Source: Geomonas limicola | GTDB lineage: Bacteria; Desulfobacterota; Desulfuromonadia; Geobacterales; Geobacteraceae | Length of the DNA stretch: 64,000 nucleotides | NCBI RefSeq assembly: GCF_014193675.1 | Contig: NZ_BLXZ01000004.1 | Location: 310,001 to 374,000 of the forward strand | Reading direction: 5' to 3' | In this document: positions 55,634 to 63,707 of the stretch, piece by piece | How positions within the stretch are numbered: the stretch's first letter is position 1 | How the letters are laid out: each line of letters begins with the position of its first letter | Position numbers and translations under genes: made by a program | The notes under the pieces: model-generated | Told to the model about the DNA's origin: nothing | The model's input: only the letters and a program-made list of their open reading frames with translations | Databases searched by the model: none

Positions 55634-55818
55634 AGATATCCTGCCGCACAACAGCACCCGCGGCCCCGGCAAAAACGCCGGCTCCGGGTGCCGGCATGGG
55701 ATCTCCTTTTGCCCCCCGGCTGGTGCGCCGGGGGGATTTTTTCATAATCTGCTGCACCCCGGGCTTGACTTACCCGGCCCGGACTGGCAGCATCACGCAC
55801 CATGAAGCGAGGTTTATC

Positions 55819-56772
55819 ATGAAAACATTAGCCAGCCTCTTTGTTGCTTTGCTCTGCTCCGCCACCTGGGGCCTCGCCGCCGACGCACCGTCCGCGTCGG
55901 CTCCGGCTGCCGGCGCTCCGCCTGTGGTCCGCAGCGAACAGGGCGGGTTCCAGCTGCAGGTGCGACTTGCCGAAGCGGGACTGAAGCTCGGCCCCAATTC
56001 TGCCGATATAACGGTACAGGACCAGGCCGGGAGCCCCGTGGAGGGGGCCCAGCTCACCGTCACCCCCTGGATGCCCAGCATGGGGCACGGTGTCTGGGAC
56101 AAGCCGGTAGTGAAGGAACTGGGCGCGGGACGCTACCACGTGGAGAACGTGGTGATCATCATGGGCGGGGTGTGGGAGTTGAAGGTCGCCCTGAAAAAGG
56201 GAGAACGCGAGGACCGCGCCGTCTTCAGCGCCACGGTGGCCGAGGCGGCGCCGACCCAGGCCGCCCCCGAGCCGGCGCGCACCGGGTACGACCGGACCCT
56301 TGCCGATTACAACGTCCCGAACGTCACGCTCATCAACCAGGACGGCCAGAAGGTGAACCTGCGCCAGCTGCTCGAGTCGGGCAAGCCGGTCATCGTCGAT
56401 TTCATCTTCACCACCTGCACCACGATCTGCCCGGTGCTCTCCGCCGGTTTCAGCAACCTGCGCCGCACCCTGGGCGACGAGGCCAGCAAGGTGCAACTGA
56501 TCTCCATCACCATCGACCCGGAAAACGACCGCCCCGAGAAGCTCAAGAAGTACCTGGAACGCTTCGGCGGCCCGGGGGGCTGGGAGTTTCTCACCGGGAG
56601 CCGGGATGAGGTGGGTCGGGTCCTGCGCGCCTTCAACGCCTTCGTGGTGGACAAGATGTCACATGAGCCGCTCTACCTTTTGCACGCCCCCAACGCGCCG
56701 CAGTGGGTGCGCATCAAGGGGCTCATCAAGAAAAGCGATCTGTTGAACGAATACCGGAAAATGGAGAACTGA
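55819..56772 (+). CDS. SCO1/SenC-type copper chaperone with N-terminal YtkA-like domain
   Basis: The ATG at 55819 gives 317 residues with a signal peptide (TWGLA-ADA). Residues 40-140 resemble a YtkA/FixH-like beta domain (WMPSMGHGVWDKPVV). Residues 155-317 are a thioredoxin-fold SCO domain with the copper-binding C200-x3-C204 (FTTCTTICPV) and a conserved histidine near 289. SCO proteins deliver copper to cuproenzymes or reduce their thiols. Placed after two multicopper oxidase-like genes, it is likely their metallochaperone. Its stop overlaps the next start (TGATG). Confidence 0.88.
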   Translation: MKTLASLFVALLCSATWGLAADAPSASAPAAGAPPVVRSEQGGFQLQVRLAEAGLKLGPNSADITVQDQAGSPVEGAQLTVTPWMPSMGHGVWDKPVVKELGAGRYHVENVVIIMGGVWELKVALKKGEREDRAVFSATVAEAAPTQAAPEPARTGYDRTLADYNVPNVTLINQDGQKVNLRQLLESGKPVIVDFIFTTCTTICPVLSAGFSNLRRTLGDEASKVQLISITIDPENDRPEKLKKYLERFGGPGGWEFLTGSRDEVGRVLRAFNAFVVDKMSHEPLYLLHAPNAPQWVRIKGLIKKSDLLNEYRKMEN

Positions 56773-58478
56773 TGACGATCCCCCGACTGGCTGTGCGCGC
56801 GTTCCCCCTGATGGTGTTGTGGCTTTTCCTGGTCGCTTCCTTGGCTGGCGCCGAGGAGACGGTGGCCGGACGACCGGCTGCCGAGGCGCTTAGGCTGGGT
56901 GAGGCGATGTACCAGCGGGGGATCCTCCCTTCGGGAAAACCGATGCGTGCCCTGGTGCAGGGTGACCTGGAACTCTCCGGGACCATGACCACCTGTGCCA
57001 ACTGCCACATGCGCAGCGGCCTGGGCTCCGCCGAGGGGGGGATCTTCACCCCTCCCACCAGCGGCAAGAAACTCTACGCGCCGCTCACCGGGCAGCAGGA
57101 CATCCCGGGGCCCACCATGAGCCGCTCCATGTTCCAGAACCCGCCGCGCCCCGCCTATGACGACGCGAGCCTCCTGCGGGCGCTTGTCTACGGCGTCGAC
57201 CCCACCGGGCGCAGCTTCAGCGCCACCATGCCGCGCTATCTTCTGGAGCCGGACGAGGCCCAGATTCTGCTCTACTACATAAAACAGCTCTCCTCCACCA
57301 CCTCGCCCGGGATCACCGACACCCGGATGCACCTGGCCACCATCGTCTCGGACGGCGTCGATGCGAAAGCCTGGGAGGCCCAGCTGGCACCGCTCCAGGC
57401 CTTCTTCGACAAGGAGTGGAACGCCCGGCTCGCCATCCTCGGCTCCCAGTGGAACGCGCGCTGGTTCGGGCCCGGCGGGAAACCGGGCGGCGGGCTCACC
57501 TACCGCGAGGTGGCTTTCGAGGTCTGGCGGCTCACGGGGAAACCGGAAACCTGGGAGGCCCAGCTCGCCGAGTACTACCGCAGGCAGCCGGTCTTCGCGG
57601 TGGTGGGGGGATCGGTCTCCGGGAGCTGGAGCCCGGTGCACCGCTTCTGCGAAAAGGGGAAGATCCCCTGCCTGTTTCCTGCGACCGAGCTCCCCCAGGT
57701 CGCGGAGCAGGACCTCTACACCCTCTACTTCTCCAAGGGATACTTCCAGGAGGGGGAAGCGGCGGCCAAGTACCTATCGCGCGTGGTGGAGCTGCCGCCG
57801 GGGCGCGAGGTGGTCCAGGTGTTCAGGGACAACGAGGCGGGGCGGGCGCTGAGCCGCGGCTTTGCCGAGACCTGGAGCAAGTTCGGCAAGAACCTGCTGC
57901 GCGACGTCAAGCTGGAGGCGACCCGGTCGACCGGCAAGGCGTTCTGGGAAGAGCTGGCGGCGCGCCACCCGGGGGCGGTGCTTTTGGTCTGGCTCCCGGC
58001 CGAGGACCTGGCCGGGGTGGAACTGCTCGCCCAGGGGCCGCAGCGCCCCTCGACCCTGTTCTTCTCCTCGACCCTCATCGAGGACCGTCTCACCGCGGTT
58101 CCCGAGCCGCTGCGCGACTTCAGCTTCTTGACCTGGCCCAAAAGGCTTCCCGGCGACGGCGATTACACCCGGCAACTGGTGCGCGGCTGGCTGGGTAACA
58201 AGAAGCTCCCGGTCACCGACCTGGCCGCCTCGGCGCAGAGCTACTTCATCACCCGGATGCTCTCGGTGGCACTCATCGACATGGGTACCGACTACTACCG
58301 CGACTTCTTCCTGGACCTTTTGGACTGCTCGCCGGACCAGGTGAACAGCTCCCTGCGCTACCCGGTGCTCAGCTTCGGTCCCGGGCAGCGCTACGCCTCC
58401 AAGGGGTGCTACATCGTGGCGGTGGGGAAGGGGGCCCAGCCCAAGCTGGTGAAGAAGAGCGATTGGGTGATCTACTAG
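56772..58478 (+). CDS. Cytochrome c fused to an ABC-type substrate-binding-like domain
   Basis: The ATG at 56772 overlaps the SCO stop codon. In 568 residues, a signal peptide (LVASLAGA-EET) is followed by a mono-haem cytochrome c domain with C75-x2-C78-H79 and a likely methionine ligand in SATMPRYLLEPDEA. From about 190 onwards the sequence resembles a leucine-binding-protein fold (FAVVGGSVSGSWSPVHRFCEKGKIPCLFPA; trimmed), as in amino-acid receptors. It could sense or bind a small molecule and pass electrons. A terminator follows directly. Confidence 0.8.
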   Translation: MTIPRLAVRAFPLMVLWLFLVASLAGAEETVAGRPAAEALRLGEAMYQRGILPSGKPMRALVQGDLELSGTMTTCANCHMRSGLGSAEGGIFTPPTSGKKLYAPLTGQQDIPGPTMSRSMFQNPPRPAYDDASLLRALVYGVDPTGRSFSATMPRYLLEPDEAQILLYYIKQLSSTTSPGITDTRMHLATIVSDGVDAKAWEAQLAPLQAFFDKEWNARLAILGSQWNARWFGPGGKPGGGLTYREVAFEVWRLTGKPETWEAQLAEYYRRQPVFAVVGGSVSGSWSPVHRFCEKGKIPCLFPATELPQVAEQDLYTLYFSKGYFQEGEAAAKYLSRVVELPPGREVVQVFRDNEAGRALSRGFAETWSKFGKNLLRDVKLEATRSTGKAFWEELAARHPGAVLLVWLPAEDLAGVELLAQGPQRPSTLFFSSTLIEDRLTAVPEPLRDFSFLTWPKRLPGDGDYTRQLVRGWLGNKKLPVTDLAASAQSYFITRMLSVALIDMGTDYYRDFFLDLLDCSPDQVNSSLRYPVLSFGPGQRYASKGCYIVAVGKGAQPKLVKKSDWVIY

Positions 58479-58523
58479 CCAAAGAAAGCGATACAGTTGT
58501 GATCAGCAGGAGGGAGTGCAGTC

Positions 58524-58556
58524 GAGGTGGCCGATTTTAGGCCGCCTCTTTTTTTT
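58524..58556 (+). terminator. Terminator of the SCO-cytochrome operon
   Basis: Stem GAGGTGGCC / GGCCGCCTC (one G-T pair) followed by eight T, 46 bases after the stop. It overlaps the end of the convergent zinc-finger gene. Confidence 0.85.
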
Positions 58557-58878
58557 CGCGGCTGATGGCTATCTCGGTGAACCGGGAACCGGGTCGGCAC
58601 CAGGGACGGGTGACCTGGGTGTCGCAGCAGGAAAAGTGCGGAACCCGGGCGTGCAGGTAGGTGGGGTGGCTGAAGAAGTCGGCGTGGAACCAGGTCTCGT
58701 TGTCGAATACGCGGTGTTCTTCCCCCTCCGCACCGCAGCACGGGCAACTGATCGGTGCCAGGCGGCCGTATTCCACGATGATGTTGAATTGGCTGCCGTC
58801 CTTGGAGACGGTTGCCGAGGTGACAAACCAGGGGGGGGCGAGACCCAGCGTTGCGGATATGAAGGTTAACTGGTCCAT
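58537..58878 (-). CDS. Stand-alone ISL3-transposase-type zinc-finger protein
   Basis: The 113-residue protein matches only the N-terminal part of ISL3 transposases: LGLAPPWFVTSATVSKDG, then APISCPCCGAEGEEHRVFD, then TWFHADFFSHPTYLHARVP. The zinc ligands are the SCPCC group and a later SCC. The helix-turn-helix and DDE domains are absent, and no matching remnant lies downstream. It ends in a short tail coded by the terminator stem. Either a truncated transposase or a domesticated DNA-binding protein. Confidence 0.75.
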   Translation of the reverse strand: MDQLTFISATLGLAPPWFVTSATVSKDGSQFNIIVEYGRLAPISCPCCGAEGEEHRVFDNETWFHADFFSHPTYLHARVPHFSCCDTQVTRPWCRPGSRFTEIAISREKKEAA

Positions 58879-59313
58879 GGTGCAGCTACCTCGATTGGAA
58901 TTTACCCTGGGTAGGGGCGTGCGCCGGCAGGCAGGTAATCCGACGGCGGGCTTTGGCTACCTTTTACAGGTATCGTGCCAGCCGCGCCCGCTCCGGGAGT
59001 ACTTGATCCACAACAATTTTTGCCCGGTGGATGGAGCGGGCCGGGTTGCCAATTTATTTGCTGCGGAAGGGGGAATTTGGCGGCAGCGCGTCTGGCAAAC
59101 TGCCGCGTAGCGGCCGTACGCGCGGCGTCAGCTCGCTTTTCCCCTCCACAAAGATCCCGGCACCCCGGCGTTCTGAACCCTATCGGCCGGTGACCCGATT
59201 GACTTGAGGACCGGGGACGGCTATAGTCAGGGCCGGTTCAGGATCCCGGCAGGTCGCGGGAGCCGGACCGGGGCCGGTCAGCTACCCGGCAAAAAAGACA
59301 CGGAGGCAGTTGC
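58879..59313. other. Intergenic region before mobB
   Basis: No gene supported. Apart from the promoter at 59199-59227 it has GC-rich inverted repeats near 59230-59290 in the mobB leader. I looked for a molybdenum-cofactor riboswitch and did not recognise one. Confidence 0.4.
59199..59227 (+). promoter_or_regulatory. Sigma-70 promoter of mobB
   Basis: TTGACT, a 17-base spacer and TATAGT lie 87 bases before the start codon, leaving an 80-base GC-rich leader. Confidence 0.75.
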
Positions 59314-59829
59314 ATGGAGATAAAGGCCGTATCGTTTGTTGCAAAATCGGGAACCGGCAAGACCACCTTGCTCGAGAAGGTGATCGTGAACCTGAAGGAG
59401 CGGGGGCTGAGGGTCGGGGTGATCAAGCACGACGCGCACCGCTTCGACATCGATCATCCCGGAAAGGACAGCCACCGCCTCACCCAGGCCGGGGCCGACA
59501 CCATGCTGATCTCCTCGCCGGAGAAGCTTGCCGTGGTGAAGAAACACCAGGCTTCCCCCCCCATCGAGGAACTGATCGCCACCTACTTCGGTGACGTCGA
59601 CATCGTGCTCACCGAGGGGTTCAAGCTGAGCAACATGCCCAAGATCGAACTGCACCGCCAGGAGCGCAGCCAGACCCTGCTCTGCCGCGGCGAGAACCAC
59701 GACGCCACCCTCATCGCCATAGCAAGCGACGAGCCGCTGGAGGTCGACGTCCCGGTGCTCGACCTGAACGACCCGGTCCAGGTGGCCCAGTTCGTGGTCG
59801 ACTACTTCGAGGTGCGTCCCCGCCAGTAA
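59314..59829 (+). CDS. mobB: Molybdopterin-guanine dinucleotide biosynthesis protein MobB
   Basis: This 171-residue GTP-binding protein has a P-loop (VAKSGTGKTTLLEKVI), the segment GVIKHDAHRFDIDHPGKDS and VLTEGFKLSNMPKIE, all diagnostic of MobB. It assists MobA in attaching GMP to molybdopterin for molybdoenzymes. GGAGG lies before the ATG. It is a single-gene unit ended by a terminator. Confidence 0.93.
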   Translation: MEIKAVSFVAKSGTGKTTLLEKVIVNLKERGLRVGVIKHDAHRFDIDHPGKDSHRLTQAGADTMLISSPEKLAVVKKHQASPPIEELIATYFGDVDIVLTEGFKLSNMPKIELHRQERSQTLLCRGENHDATLIAIASDEPLEVDVPVLDLNDPVQVAQFVVDYFEVRPRQ

Positions 59830-59852
59830 GCCCCGGCAGTTCCCGTCCTACC

Positions 59853-59888
59853 AACGGCTCCTACCCTGAAAAGGGAGGAGCCGTTTCA
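59853..59888 (+). terminator. Terminator after mobB
   Basis: AACGGCTCCTACCCT and AAGGGAGGAGCCGTT pair with one bulge, followed by TCATTT. Confidence 0.75.
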
Positions 59889-60094
59889 TTTGAGCCCTCC
59901 CCACAGTTGGGGCCTGGTCCTCCAACTAGAAAATATTGCAGCGCTCTTGCACGCTCGATAAATAATGATAGCCTTCACATGTTTTGTTTCTTAGGATCCT
60001 GTCGGCATAAGGAGCGGTAGTCCCCGCGCTGCGCTGCCGCTGCCGAGGTCGCCGTTTCGGCGAGGGCTCTGACTTTCCTAAAAGGAGGTTGAAG

Positions 60095-61480
60095 ATGAAA
60101 CGGTTCCTGCTCCCCTTCCTGGTTCCCGTCCTGCTTTTGGCAACCCTGGCGGTCGCGCACGCGGGGGTGACGGCAGAGAGCTTCTCTGTCTCACCGTTTG
60201 TGGGCGGCTATTCCTTCCTCGGTAGAGAACACCTGGAGACACGGCCGGTTGGGGGGGTGCGCGGCGGCTACAACTTCACCAGGCATGTCGGCGCCGAAGC
60301 GGTCTTCGATTTCACGCGGACCGAGGGGCGCTACAGCGACATCGACTACAACATCTACGACTACCACTTCGATATGCTGTACCACTTCATGCCCGACGGC
60401 CCGCTGGTTCCCTACCTGGCTGCCGGATACGGCGGTCAGACCCGCTATTCCGCCTACGAGGGGTCGGTGACCCATGGCGTCTTCAACTACGGCGGCGGGG
60501 TGAAGTTCTTCCTGACCGAGAAGATGGCCCTGCGCGGCGACGTCCGGCACCTGATCCAGAAACACAACGAGCACAGCTACCACGACCTGCAGTACACGGT
60601 GGGGCTCGACTTCCTCTTCGGCGGCGTCAAGCCGGCGGCCGCGGCACAGGCCCAGCCGACCCCGCCGCCCCAGGCCCAGTCCGAGCCGCCGGCCCCGGCT
60701 CCGGCAGAGGTCCCGCCGGCGGTAATCCCCACCGAGCCGAAGCGCGGGCACTTCACCTACTGTGTCACGCTGCACGGCGAGTTCGACATCGACCGCGCCC
60801 TGATTCGTCCCGAGTACCACGAGGAGATCGCGCGCGTCGGGGACTTCATGAAGAAGTACCCGGACACCACGGCAGTCATCGAAGGGCACACGGACAACGT
60901 GGGTGACGCCGACTACAACCAGAAGCTCTCGCAGCGCCGCGCCGAGGCCGTCGTCAACTACCTAGTGGACAACTACGGCATCGACCGCTCCCGGCTGACC
61001 GCGAAGGGGTACGGGCTCAGCCGCCCCGTGGCCGACAACGCGACCGACGCCGGGCGCCAGAAAAACCGTCGCGTCGAAGCGGTCATCGACTGCGCCTTCG
61101 ATGCCTCAAAGGTCGAGCCCCCCGAGCGGATCTGCATGGGACTCGTGCTCGACTTCGACAGCGGCAGCGCACAGATAAGGCCCCAGAACCGCTCCGAGAT
61201 CGCCAAGGTGGCCGACTTCATGAAGCGCTACCCGACCACCACCGCGCTCATCGAGGGGCACACCGACATCGAGGGGAGTCCCGAGACGAATATGAAACTC
61301 TCCCAGGAACGGGCCCAAGCGGTCGTCGCCTACCTGGTGCAGGAGTTCGGCATCGAGCAGAACCGTCTCGCCGCCAAGGGGTACGGGGCCACCCGGCGCG
61401 TCGCCTACAACGCCACCCCGGAAGGGCGCGCCAAGAACCGCCGCATCAACGCGGTGATCGACTGCGTGATCCAGAAGTAG
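60095..61480 (+). CDS. OmpA-family outer-membrane protein with two peptidoglycan-binding domains
   Basis: The ATG at 60095 has AAAGGAGG six bases upstream and gives 461 residues with a signal peptide (ATLAVAHA-GVT). Residues 25-180 form an eight-stranded OmpA-like barrel (FVGGYSFLGREHLETR ... YTVGLDFLFGG). A Pro-rich linker follows, then two OmpA C-terminal domains, about 222-335 (VIEGHTDNVGDADYNQKLSQ) and 345-461 (LIEGHTDIEGSPETNMKLSQ). Both keep the D and R residues that bind diaminopimelate. Most OmpA proteins have only one such domain. Confidence 0.92.
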   Translation: MKRFLLPFLVPVLLLATLAVAHAGVTAESFSVSPFVGGYSFLGREHLETRPVGGVRGGYNFTRHVGAEAVFDFTRTEGRYSDIDYNIYDYHFDMLYHFMPDGPLVPYLAAGYGGQTRYSAYEGSVTHGVFNYGGGVKFFLTEKMALRGDVRHLIQKHNEHSYHDLQYTVGLDFLFGGVKPAAAAQAQPTPPPQAQSEPPAPAPAEVPPAVIPTEPKRGHFTYCVTLHGEFDIDRALIRPEYHEEIARVGDFMKKYPDTTAVIEGHTDNVGDADYNQKLSQRRAEAVVNYLVDNYGIDRSRLTAKGYGLSRPVADNATDAGRQKNRRVEAVIDCAFDASKVEPPERICMGLVLDFDSGSAQIRPQNRSEIAKVADFMKRYPTTTALIEGHTDIEGSPETNMKLSQERAQAVVAYLVQEFGIEQNRLAAKGYGATRRVAYNATPEGRAKNRRINAVIDCVIQK

Positions 61481-61536
61481 CGAAGGGGTAGACCGGCAGA
61501 CGTCGGGCAGCTTGGGAAGCATGGGGAAAACAGGAA

Positions 61537-61567
61537 AAAAGGAGGAAGCCACGGTTTCCTCCTTTTT
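61537..61567 (+). terminator. Terminator after the OmpA-family gene
   Basis: Stem AAAAGGAGGAA / TTCCTCCTTTT with loop GCCACGGT and a T run. Confidence 0.85.
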
Positions 61568-61618
61568 TCGTGCCTCGGGCAGAACGTTGGTGGAAACCGG
61601 AGTGGATGGGAAACCGGG

Positions 61619-62200
61619 TCAGGCGGGGCTTATGCTGATGCGGGGGGCCGGGAGCCTGCGTGCCACGATGGCGCGGTGCAGCTCGCGCAGGCTCGCCAGG
61701 TTTCCCTCGAGAAACTTCAAGGCCACCTCGTCGACACCCCGGGCCAGGTAGGCGTCGACCAGCTTCCCCATGTAGAGGTTGTAGCTCTTGGTGGACGAGC
61801 CGTGGGCGTAGTTGCGCCCCGGGAAGCGGCGGATGTCGCCGTCGAAGTCGGGCGAGATGTGGTAGAGCTCGTGGAAGATGGTGATCAGCTTTTCCCGGAG
61901 GGGAAGCTCGAGGAAGCGGGGGACCAGGAAGTAGATGACATAGAGCATCTCCTCGCCCAGGTGCATGATGGTCGGCATGGTGCAGACCACCCGGCGCCTG
62001 CCGCGCCGGGTGGTCATCGACTTCTCTCCCCCCGCGAAGCGCAGCGGGTGGATCTTGGCGAGGCTGCCGCCCGCGCTGGGGCGGCCGCTCGAAACGCAGA
62101 TCAGGAGCCGGTCGGGGAGGATGTGGTTCAGCTCGGGGCAGCCAAGGACGATGTCCCTGATCAGCCGCTCCAATTCGCCGGTTAAGTTAAGCGTGTTCAC
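61619..62200 (-). CDS. Putative zinc metallopeptidase
   Basis: The 193-residue protein has no signal peptide. The motif H110-E-L-Y-H114 in KLITIFHELYHISPDFDGD is a HExxH zinc site with an aspartate-rich extension, like the phage-type putative metallopeptidase family. The N-terminal region is TGELERLIRDIVLGCPELNHI. The substrate is unknown. It is in line with the small cytochrome gene upstream on the same strand but 60 bases apart. Confidence 0.75.
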   Translation of the reverse strand: MNTLNLTGELERLIRDIVLGCPELNHILPDRLLICVSSGRPSAGGSLAKIHPLRFAGGEKSMTTRRGRRRVVCTMPTIMHLGEEMLYVIYFLVPRFLELPLREKLITIFHELYHISPDFDGDIRRFPGRNYAHGSSTKSYNLYMGKLVDAYLARGVDEVALKFLEGNLASLRELHRAIVARRLPAPRISISPA

Positions 62201-62260
62201 GTCCGGACGAACCTCGGGTAGTGCCAGCTACGGGGAAACGGGAACAACGGGACGGAGAGT

Positions 62261-62560
62261 CTACTTGCCGACCGCACTTGCCTTCAGCTTGTGGCAGAAC
62301 AGGCAGCGCATCGGGCCGTCCTTGGGCTTCACCGGGTGCTTGGCCGGGAACGGCACGCCGCCCGGTTCGAAATGGCAGGCGGGGCAGGTCTTGTCGACCT
62401 CCATCTTGCTCTGGGTCTTCTTGAACAGCTCGTAAGCGGCCTGGTGCTTGTCGTCCAGCGGCACCCGCTTGGTTTTCTCTTCGCCGGAGATGGCGTAGAA
62501 GATGCCCAGCACGGCGACGATGACGGCGATGAAATACCAATCATTCTTGCTAATTTTCAT
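62261..62560 (-). CDS. Small membrane-anchored di-haem cytochrome c
   Basis: The ATG at 62560 has GGAGGG upstream and gives 99 residues. Residues 8-25 form an uncleaved-looking membrane anchor (WYFIAVIVAVLGIFYAI). Two haem sites follow: C59-x2-C62-H63 and C86-x2-C89-H90. H39 and H75 are possible distal ligands, which would make both haems bis-histidine. Probably a periplasm-facing electron carrier. Confidence 0.88.
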   Translation of the reverse strand: MKISKNDWYFIAVIVAVLGIFYAISGEEKTKRVPLDDKHQAAYELFKKTQSKMEVDKTCPACHFEPGGVPFPAKHPVKPKDGPMRCLFCHKLKASAVGK

Positions 62561-62632
62561 CAAATCCCTCCGGATACTTAAGACTGCCGGTGAAGGTAAA
62601 CGGCCGGCGGCGAAAATTCAAGGAAAATGTGG

Positions 62633-63406
62633 TCAGAGCGAGGCGCAGCCGATAGCGCCGTTGTGCTGCGGGTACGTCGGGATAACGAGCTCCATGGGGC
62701 ATTTTTCCCGGAGCAGGGAGATCATCGCGCCGTTGAGGGCGACGCCGCCGGTGATCACCAGCGTTTTAGAGGGGAAGCGTTTCAGCATGGGGAGCACCCG
62801 TTTCACCAGGGTGAGGTTGACCCCGGCGCAGAGTTGGGAGACCGGGTGGCCGCGCAGGATCTGGCCGATCAGTTCGCTCTCGCCGAAGATGCCGCAGGTG
62901 GCGTCCAGTGCGATGGGGCCTTCGGCGTGCGAGGAGAGTTCCTCCAGGGAGACCTCGAGGACCGCGGCCATGTTTTCCAGGTAGCGTCCGCTCGAGGCGG
63001 CGCACTTGTCGTTCATGACGAAGTCGTTGAGCCGGCCGGAGACCACCTGGGCCACCTTGGTGTCCTGCCCACCCATGTCGAGGAGCGTGAAGTCGGCGAG
63101 GCCGGTCTGGGCGCGGGCGCCGGCGACGTGAGCCTTGATCTCCGAGATGACCTTGGCGCCGTGCAGGTTGATGGTGTTGCGGCCGTAGCCGGTGACCGTG
63201 ATGCTGGCGTTGGCGAGTTCGTCGGGGGTGAAGATGCCGCTGGCGGCAAGGTCCAGGCAGAGCTCTTCGTTCACGATGCTGCCGTACTTCTTGTAGAAGG
63301 CGATGGTGTCCAGGTCGGCGAGTCTCACGATCGCGCCGTCGCGCAACAGGGCGAACTTCGCCTTCCTGCTGCCGAGGTCGATACCTATACGATAAATTTC
63401 TGACAC
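62633..63406 (-). CDS. 2-hydroxyacyl-CoA dehydratase activator (BadF/BcrD/HgdC-type ATPase)
   Basis: A GTG at 63406 preceded by AGAGGA gives 257 residues, the usual length; the longer frame reaches into the repeat array. The ASKHA ATPase pattern is clear (RIGIDLGSRKAKFALL, LLDMGGQDTKVAQV, LVITGGVALNGAMI). C135 (NDKCAASSGRYLE) and C171 (DATCGIFGESE) would hold the [4Fe-4S] cluster between two subunits. It uses ATP to drive an electron into a dehydratase or reductase, whose component lies just upstream at 63708. Confidence 0.92.
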   Translation of the reverse strand: MSEIYRIGIDLGSRKAKFALLRDGAIVRLADLDTIAFYKKYGSIVNEELCLDLAASGIFTPDELANASITVTGYGRNTINLHGAKVISEIKAHVAGARAQTGLADFTLLDMGGQDTKVAQVVSGRLNDFVMNDKCAASSGRYLENMAAVLEVSLEELSSHAEGPIALDATCGIFGESELIGQILRGHPVSQLCAGVNLTLVKRVLPMLKRFPSKTLVITGGVALNGAMISLLREKCPMELVIPTYPQHNGAIGCASL

Positions 63407-63420
63407 AGATGGTCCTCTTT

Positions 63421-63707
63421 GATGAATGGGATGCAAGGGATAAAACCCATAACCAACAGGGATTAATGGGATGAAGGGGATTAACTTCAAAAGCTTGAAA
63501 AATGACAGGCTTTAAGCTTTAAGGCTCTAGTTTTAAAACTCAAAGCTTGAGGCTTTTACCTTAAGGCCTTTATCCCTTTCATCCCATTCATCCCTGTTAC
63601 CTAAAAGCCTTTATCTCATGTATCAAATTCATCCCTGTTATCCAAAAGCCTTTATCCCATGTATCCCATTCATCCCTGTTGGTTTTCGGTTTAAGGTTTT
63701 ATCCCCT
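63421..63707. repeat. Array of 41-bp repeats in opposed orientations
   Basis: Three direct copies start at 63566, 63607 and 63648 (exact 41-base period; core GCCTTTATCCCATGTATCCC, then ATTCATCCCTGTT). Two shorter inverted copies lie at about 63421-63447 and 63456-63482 (GATGAATGGGAT and CAGGGATTAATGGGATGA). The centre is AT-rich with AAGCTT-containing palindromes. The copy nearest 63700 contributes the stop codon of the gene at 63708. No spacers of CRISPR type. Confidence 0.8.

Noticed and set aside
59230..59313. Molybdenum-cofactor riboswitch in the mobB leader.
   Set aside because: The leader has GC-rich inverted repeats but not the conserved pattern I would need to call it.
63421..63707. 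CRISPR-like direct repeats.
   Set aside because: The 41-base units follow one another without unique spacers and occur in both orientations, and no cas genes are near.
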